From assembly GCF_963576615.1 (NCBI RefSeq), contig NC_088717.1, positions 58,640,749-58,704,748 of the forward strand: a stretch of DNA of 64,000 nucleotides, in the 5' to 3' direction. Below are positions 57,436-64,000 of the stretch, one piece after another (within the stretch, counting starts at the first letter, position 1; every line of letters begins with the position of its first letter). Made by a program: the position numbers and the translations under genes. Origin of the DNA: Watersipora subatra (taxonomy: Eukaryota > Bryozoa > Gymnolaemata > Cheilostomatida > Watersiporidae). The notes beneath the pieces were generated by a model. The model saw only the letters and a program-made list of their open reading frames with translations, did no database searches and was not told the DNA's origin.

Positions 57436-60184
57436 GTAAGTTATATGCATAGCTGGTCATCACTGTGTTGAGAACGTGTACTAAAACTAAAACTAAGCTA
57501 AAATGTGCTGTGATCCGCCCGTTCAATACTTAAAATAGGATGAGCCTTTATATCACTTTTAGTGTAATACCTACATGTATGTGCAAGACATGGAGGTCAT
57601 GCAGGGGTCAGTTGGCTCTGCTGCTGCACACTTGGCTCGTCTCTTTTTTTTAGACTTTTCATATAAGTTAAGAAGTATCATCTGGTGTTATACAACAGCT
57701 GCCGTGTCCTGGTGGTCTAGTGCGACTGACCTGTAAAAAACTGGTTGTGGTTCAATTTTCAACAAAGGCCACTGGTTGTGACAGGTGGTGACAGGCGGTG
57801 TCAGGAATTATATCCCACCTTAAATTGTTCTCTGTAACTGATCATGTTTCCAGGCTTTAAAGTTCCCTTGTCACTGGACTCAGACATGTCCAGCCAAAAT
57901 AACAGAGTCATTGTTTATGCTCTTAAACCGATACCTACAGCCTCTGTTTGCAGCAAGCTAAACAGACATATTTCTATCATACTTGATTTTTCGAGGGCTC
58001 ACGAAAAAATAACACAAAAGTTATTTTATGTTACTTTTCTATAATGATCAAAATAGTCTGAGTTAGAGCAGTGTTAAGGTTTTTAGTAAATTTTGATGCT
58101 TATAATAATGGGATATTGTGAGTCAATGAGGCATGAACACTGCTGCAAGGAAGATGCAATACATAAGTAGATATGGCAAGCTAACTAACTGATTACTAAC
58201 ATAGCAAAACTTGACTTCTTACAAATACTATCCAGGAGTCGTCTGTCTTAGCTATAGTTAGTTGGGCTCATTTATGCAACATAATTGAGGGTGTATAAAG
58301 AAAGCAACAGAACATATGAACTACTCATGGGAGCCTATGCTATACTTTCCCTATGATAGTTACCCAACACAAATCTTTAGATTACAGCTCTGTATCCCCG
58401 TGGTGTGGCAAAGAGTTGGTAACCAGGGAATAGTATGTTATCAGCAACTACTAATGTGTTCATGCTTACTTGTAGTCACTAGCAACCCTAATATCTGCCA
58501 CGGCTATTGCTGCCACGATATAGTTTATATAATTATAGATTGGTGGATACTCTTTACCTTTCTGGGCCATGGGAGGAGTTACTCTCCTTACATCTCTGTT
58601 GTTGTTCATCATTCTCGATAAATCAGGTTTGAGTTACAAAGTGTTTGCTTTACTCTGTTTAGTTGTTGTTTCAGTATAATTAAACCTTGACAGACAAAGT
58701 TAATTGACTAAAGTTAAGGTCTTCATATGCTGAAACTGTCATATGTGGTGACAAAGATTAGCGCAAAATACATTGTAAATTGATTAATTTGTTTTATTTT
58801 GGGTATTTGTTTAATTTGACTAAATATAATGATAAATTCTTCAAGTTGTTGCATTAAAACCAATGTGTCTTACTTAAGCTACAATCTATGAATATAAACC
58901 TCAGTGTTTGGTCTGCCTTTTTGTATTTATCCCTGTGTCCAGTTATAGCTATTGAAATCTAGCAATGAAAAGTTCGCATCGCAGAGGATTTGATTTCGGA
59001 ACCTCCCCTACGCAAGGCGACAAGCCAACCCATTAAGCTAGTCCAATGAATACAATGGATTCATTGGACAAAATAGTCATGATCAAGTTAAAATACGCAT
59101 CACAATGCTGTGGCCCGCAACGTCACTAAAGCTTGCTCTCGTGGCTCATTTTAGTAAGTTTAGCAATGCGCATACTACCTTTTATTACTCAAATTAGACA
59201 ATGGCCACGACATTTTCTGCCACTGTTTATAAGCTGTTTATTATAACCTGTCCATCTAGTCTACTATAATAAGAGCCCTATCCGTCTGCCAGAAGCCGTG
59301 GCTGGATGTCGGGAATAAAGATTGAAGAACAAACTTGGACATTCGGCAGCCAGACACCTTACCATCTACCCTACATACTCCCTTTACACTTCTCTGAATA
59401 ATTATGCAGTTAGTTATTACACCCGACGTTCTCTCACGGCGCACAGGACTATCAGGGTCGTAGTTTTATATAAAAACTAGCCGGATGTCTGGCATTGCAC
59501 GGGTATTAAAAAACAGCTTATAAACAGTGGCAGGTAATGTAGTTGCCATTAGCTAATTTTAGTAAGCTAGTATCCGTATTGCTAAACTTACTAATAACAA
59601 CTGTGAGAGCAAGCTTTAGTAATGTTGCCTGTAACGCAGAGTCTCAATAATGACTCATATCGCCTAATGCACAAATCCATCGTACCCTGTGTATCTTAAT
59701 GGGTAAACTTGTCGCCTTGTGAACAGGAGGTTCCGAGATCAAATCTACTGTGATACAGATTTTTCTTTGCTAGATTTTAATCACTATAGCTGGACAGACA
59801 GACAACAGACAGACAGACAGACAACAGACGACTACAGACGACTACAAACATTGAGACATATATATATACAGACTAAAGTTATAATCAGTAAAAAGCTCGG
59901 TTTTTATTGTCAGTTTATCTCAAAGACATATGAATGGAAGTGGGTAGGCTTGGCAATACATAAGGTTGTTAGTAAAAACCATTTGTAGTTGTCTCCTCAC
60001 TCGGTAATGTGGGTCATATATTATAAGCTCTTGTGTTGTTGCAGATGAGCTTGAACCGAAGAAGCAAAACTTTTTTCGACTGTTTTATATCCCCGAGATG
60101 TCTGTAATGTTCCTGCAGTTTGTCACCACCTCCCTGGTCATGACTTTTTTAAACCCTGTTCTTGGTGGCTTCATTACGCAAAAG
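57367..60184 (+). CDS. MFS transporter (SLC18B1-like), three internal exons
   Basis: Exons 57367-57435, 58539-58626 and 60045-60184 join in phase (0, 1, 0). They read SLIEGATALGFLAGPSLGAA FFA, then IGGYSLPFWAMGGVTLLTSL LLFIILDKS, then DELEPKKQNFFRLFYIPEMS VMFLQFVTTSLVMTFLNPVL GGFITQK. The G-x-x-x-GP-x-G-A segment is antiporter motif C at the end of TM5, followed by TM6, the central cytoplasmic loop and TM7 of a 12-TM major facilitator protein. The pattern resembles SLC18B1 (vesicular polyamine transporter) and related invertebrate carriers; the substrate is not deducible. TM1-4 and TM8-12 exons were not found. The 5' exons should be left of 57367 and the 3' exons beyond 60184. Confidence 0.82.
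57700..57800 (+). repeat. tRNA-derived SINE fragment (tentative)
   Basis: TGGTCTAGTGCG resembles a pol III A box and GGTTCAATTTTC, about 35 bp on, a weak B box. No tail or duplication defined. Confidence 0.35.
58539..58626 (+). CDS. MFS transporter exon (TM6)
   Basis: Acceptor ATAATTATAG, donor TCAG/GTTTGA. Encodes IGGYSLPFWAMGGVTLLTSL LLFIILDKS. The acceptor lacks a strong pyrimidine tract, but phase and homology support it. Confidence 0.82.
58915..59870. mobile_element. Two inverted SINE copies with inverted inner arms
   Basis: 58915-59045 (minus) and 59686-59870 (plus) share TTAATGGGT, CTTGTCGCCTTG, GAGGTTCCGA.ATCAAAT and TTGCTAGATTT.AATA..TATA..TGGACA. The first part looks tRNA-derived, with A-box-like and B-box-like segments. 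Inside, 59120-59260 and 59500-59620 are also inverted (AAGCTTGCTCTC, AGTAAGTTTAGCAATGCG, CCACTGTTTATAAGCTG). The whole unit is a ~950-bp foldback. Confidence 0.65.
60045..60184 (+). CDS. MFS transporter exon (central loop and TM7)
   Basis: Acceptor TTGTTGCAG, donor AAAAG/GTAAGC. Encodes DELEPKKQNFFRLFYIPEMS VMFLQFVTTSLVMTFLNPVL GGFITQK. Confidence 0.85.
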
Positions 60185-60925
60185 GTAAGCCTACTGCACT
60201 TTACTTTTTATGCATCAGTGTTTTGATAAAGCCACATTGCTGGAAGGCCACAGGTACACAGCAAATATTCGTCTCAATGCTGTTCAAGTATTGAGAATTC
60301 TGTGCTGTCTTTTTTCAAACGAGATGCTCCAGCTGGATAAATGATTGGCTCAAAGAAGCATTTTAGCACAAAACTAGTCCAGTTGTTTGACTGCTAAATG
60401 AGTGTGTCTGTAAAGCACTGTGCACATTGCTAGTTGACTCTTTTCATTAAATCCTCCCAGCTCTTCAGTAACATCGCTTTCCTGAGATGATGATATTTAT
60501 TAGGAGTTGTGTTCTGCTGTTGAATGCCAAGGCTATACCCTGTAGAATGATTAGGGTTAGTAGACATTTTAAACCCTGATGCCTAATAGTTTCTGCATTC
60601 AATCTGTGTTTTTCTCTTTAAGTTGGAAAAAATCATTAGAGATTTATCTATTCACGATAAACGAACCGACCCATGTCTAAGTTCAAATGTCACCCGATCA
60701 TGCTGAATTATTCAAGAAAAGGCGTTTGTATGTGGCACTATCTTTCAATGTACAGTTGACCCTTAATTATTTACAGGTAATCGTTGGCACGGTTTGTAAC
60801 TATCCGCTGTAACTGAACATTTGACTGATATCTGCTGTGTTCCTAGACTTGCTCATGTAGTAGATATGCACATAGCTGTAATCAGTAGGGGCACAGTCTA
60901 TTTTCATGGTTGTTGGGATAAAAGG
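60185..60925. other. Transporter intron, no exon recognised
   Basis: AT-rich. No phase-0 acceptor followed by a membrane-segment frame was found. Confidence 0.45.
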
Positions 60926-60931
60926 CTTTAA

Positions 60932-61808
60932 AGGTTGACTTGCAACAAAATTCACATTACAGTTATTTGGTATCAAAAGATTCACCATGTCTTACTCTGT
61001 TGTGTTGTAGGTGCAAAATATGTGGAAATGTGATTACAAGCTCTTAAAAGCTCCAAAACGAAAAACCGCCGTAGATTGGAATCTCTTTATTTCAATGACG
61101 CATCCATGAAGTTTGGTTATTGTCTTGTCACGTGATGTTCTCACGTGAATTGAAAGGTCAATAAAAAGCTCAATATAAAACTTATCGTAGCACTAGTTTA
61201 TGACAAACACTTCGGGTTTTACCAAAGACCCCATATCAAATATAGATGCTCGCTACTTTACAGTTTTGTTTCGGTTTGGTCTAATCGGCAAGTCGTAATC
61301 TGATCATTTGACCCAATACGTCGCAAATAATTTCTGCAGCACTTTTCGATTATCACATTTGACCAACAGGCTCGTCATGATTATCAGACAATGATAGGTA
61401 CTCCTTCAAACTAAGGCTAAAAAATTAAACGAATTTTTACGGTAAGTTATAGGATATCACTGCTAAAAGTGACAGCATTACTATGACGATAAAACAGACG
61501 CATAAGAACAATATACATGGTTTTATTGAATGCGTGAAGTATATTTGTGAAAATGTTTCGACGAATAAGGTTGCATGAAAGTGTAAACAGAAACCATCTC
61601 TCACAACTACATCACATTTGAGCCGTTTTGGAAAGAGAATCCAAACTACGGCGGTCTCGTGTGGCTGCGATTTTCTGTTCATTTTTGAGCTTTTAAGAGC
61701 TTGAAATCACCTTTCCACATATTTTGCACCTACAACACAACAGAGTAAGGTATGGTGAATCTTTTTATATCAAATAACTGTAATGTGAATTTGGTTGCAA
61801 GTCAACCT
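60932..61808. mobile_element. TTAA-target long-TIR element, copy IV
   Basis: AGGTTGACTTGCAACAAAAT at the left and GTTGCAAGTCAACCT at the right, with TTAA at 60928-60931 and 61809-61812. The cleanest copy of the family in the window: about 877 bp, no transposase. Confidence 0.88.
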
Positions 61809-61883
61809 TTAAGAGAGCTTTTGCACTCACTACAGTAGAGATTATAATATAAGCTGGCTAACGGTAGGACTGCAGTAAATGGT

Positions 61884-62150
61884 AAGATTGTTATATTTCC
61901 TGTTGTAATCGTTGCGAAGGTCTATTGAAGCTTGTTGCACCCTAAAGCTATTTTGCTTGATTGTACCAAAACAGCATCTTTTTCAAAATCAGTTAATTCT
62001 TGCAGAGTTTATACGCGATTTGTTATATTTCCTGTTGTGATCGTTGCGAAGGTCTATTGAAGCTTGTTGCACGCTAAAGCTATTTTGCTTGATTGTACCA
62101 AAACAGCATCTTTTTCAAAATCAGTTAATTTATGCAGAGTTTATACGCGA
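61884..62150. repeat. ~132-bp tandem duplication
   Basis: Two nearly identical copies starting TTGTTATATTTCCTGTTGT, including GATCGTTGCGAAGGTCTATT and GAGTTTATACGCGAT. Few differences, so recent. Confidence 0.92.
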
Positions 62151-62282
62151 TCAACTGCAGCTCACTGTATTACGAATCTCCTATGCACTTTTTTCACTTG
62201 ATTTCTTTCCTAACTCATCAAAAATGGTTGTCCTAGTTATATTAGCTAGGTTAAGCAATGGAATATCTACATGCTATAGTTA

Positions 62283-62660
62283 CCGTAAAACCTCTAATTG
62301 AACCTCGCCTCTATTTGAACACCACCTCGATTTACTGCTACTATGCGAGAATGGTTAAAAAATAGAGCGCCACCCTCTATTTGAACACCACCTCCATTTG
62401 AACGCCACCTCCATTTGAACGCCACTTTGACTGTCTTTGATCTTTATGACCCCATAATATCGAAGGATCAGAAGAAAAGTGTCCACAAAATCGTAGTAAT
62501 AATGAATCGTTTACATCAATAACAAAAAATTTCCTTGTTGTCACACCCCAAAGCTTTTAGCTTGTTTTTCGTTAAAACTTTGAAAGCAACACCATAGAAA
62601 TAATTACCGTAAAACCTTCAATTTAATGCCACCTCTAATAACTGTCTCAGGCTAATAGTA
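62283..62660. repeat. Dispersed CCGTAAAACCTCTAAT-type repeat
   Basis: ACCGTAAAACCTCTAATTGA near 62282 and ACCGTAAAACCTTCAATTTA near 62607, with CTCTATTTGAACACCACCTC blocks between. I recognise this from dispersed DNA-transposon remnants in invertebrate genomes. The borders are not clear. Confidence 0.5.
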
Positions 62661-62819
62661 GCTCCTTGTTTACCGTGGTCTTGATATTTTCAAGTACATG
62701 CATAAGAAACGGTTTACATTCGCGCTGGTTCAAAGGTTACGTTTAGCGAGGAAAAGTTTGCAAAACTTTTGCTAAATGCAACGAGAAAGTTTTGCTATAC
62801 AAAAAACTTGTTTGGCTGC

Positions 62820-63680
62820 TAATATCGACTATTTCAACAGTGCAAAAGAAAAATTGAGGTCAGAAGATATTGTGAAAGGTATTGGACAACCAGAAGATGT
62901 CCGTTCCATCAAAAGCAACAATCAGAACGCAGTTGTCCGAGCAAACGATACAAATATTTTTGTTTTAAACATGTTAATTTTTGTTTCTGCATGTAATATA
63001 AGTATGGTTCGTTTGTGTTACTTGCTCATGAACATATATCTGTAGCATTTGATAGATTAGTATTATACAGCTTATAAATTTGCAGATTTATACCATATTA
63101 TTTGATAGCAACCTTGCGGTAATATTAACTCGGCTTACAATGAATCAACGCTCGTAACTCCTCTTCTTTTGCACATAAAAACCAGTTTTGGTTGCAAACA
63201 TATCAATTTCATTTCAATCAATATCGGTTTCTTTTTATTTGCACGAAAAGTGTTTATTCTAAATGGCCTAGTGTAAAAGTTCTAACATGTGCTCAGCTCA
63301 CTTGTACAGAAAAAGAGTTCATGTCAGAAGATGCTATAGGAGGTACTGAACAGCCAGAAGAATATGAAATGGTTTCAAATGAAAGCAACAATCAGATTGC
63401 AGGCCGAGCAAACGGTGCTAATATTTTCATATCAAAGATTTAAATTTTTGTTTCTGAATATGTTATAAATATCATCTGTTAATCCGCTTGTTCTTGATTA
63501 TATATTTATGGCATTTAATGGATTATTATTATACAATTTATAAATTTGCACATTTATGGCATATTATTTGATAGCATCATTGCGGTAATATGAACTCGGC
63601 TTACAATGAATCGACGCTCATAACTCCTCTTCAATTGCGCATAAAAAGCCAGTTTTTGCTGCAAACTGTAGTAAACACAT
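62820..63680. repeat. ~480-bp tandem duplication with a shared short frame
   Basis: The two halves share AACTCGGCTTACAATGAATC, TATTATTTGATAGCA and GCGGTAATAT (63090-63180 against 63560-63660), and a frame similar at protein level: SEDIVKGIGQPEDVRSIKSN NQ against SEDAIGGTEQPEEYEMVSNE SNNQ. Either a decayed repeat or a duplicated small exon. Not identified. Confidence 0.6.
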
Positions 63681-64000
63681 CAGTGCAATGAGCTTTTATG
63701 CAACATTTGTAAATATAGGTACAAAATAAAGATATGTCTTCAAATTTAAAATTAAATACAAATTGAAAGCTCGAACAAATTACTAAGCAGGACTATAATA
63801 TCATCGTAAGTTAATTGCAAGCAATAGATACCAACTGGTAGAAATATTTCTTGGTTTCTCAATGCATATTTATTAAGAGATCTCTGACAAGTTGGAGGGA
63901 AGCTAGCAGATTTATTGCATCCAAAAGGTTTAATATCGCTTCTTCGGAGTTGTTAATAAATTTAGGTCAGTCAATATGGCGCCGTCTAGGCGACAACGTA
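63681..64000. other. No feature seen
   Basis: AT-rich to the window end. Confidence 0.4.

Overview
This looks like AT-rich nuclear DNA from a multicellular animal, most likely an invertebrate and possibly a lophotrochozoan; that placement is an impression from gene and repeat style, not a demonstrated assignment. Genes are split into short exons with GT-AG junctions and introns up to about 10 kb. There are no bacterial-style operons. Most of the sequence is minisatellite arrays and DNA transposons, many of them nested.

Genes. (1) 975-1154 (+): a possible terminal exon of an unidentified gene. (2) 14813-24558 (-): RPL8, ribosomal protein uL2, four coding exons. (3) 29748-31905 (-): two phase-compatible exons of an unidentified short protein. 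(4) 32090-55709 (-): FPGT, fucose-1-phosphate guanylyltransferase (GDP-fucose pyrophosphorylase). Six coding exons are recognised, with only the poorly conserved N-terminus not found. Its last coding exon is split by a 2.15-kb foldback transposon with a perfect 8-bp target duplication. (5) 57367-60184 (+): three consecutive exons of a major facilitator transporter of the SLC18B1-like type, pointing away from FPGT.

Repeats. 1-14 kb is mostly tandem arrays: 46-bp, 25/23-bp in two opposite-orientation blocks, 37-bp, (CT)n, 24-bp with a 456-bp higher-order unit, and 23-bp. It also holds the C-terminal end of a non-LTR retrotransposon arranged as an inverted duplication around a hairpin. RPL8 intron 2 carries long-TIR elements with TTAA target duplications; a fourth copy lies at 60.9-61.8 kb. 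The 35.6-44.9 kb FPGT intron carries a 7.6-kb P-element-like shell (8-bp duplication, transposase remnant). Inside the shell sit two nested copies of a second transposon whose ends carry arrays of the palindrome CAACTCGAGTTG, a truncated LINE, and an internally deleted Tigger/pogo element. A GGAAAT-rich hAT-like MITE occurs three times, twice with perfect 8-bp duplications.

The most unusual observations are: the insertion in the FPGT coding exon; a micro-transposon family (43 and 77 bp) with CAATGATATAC ends and 7-bp target duplications, seen twice inside that insertion; the nested elements with 9-bp duplications and CTCGAG palindrome arrays; and the lack of a usable in-frame AG acceptor before RPL8 coding exon 2.

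The genes do not form one pathway. RPL8 is housekeeping translation, FPGT is fucose salvage, and the MFS gene is a membrane transporter. No bacterial-type, viral, CRISPR or toxin system was seen.
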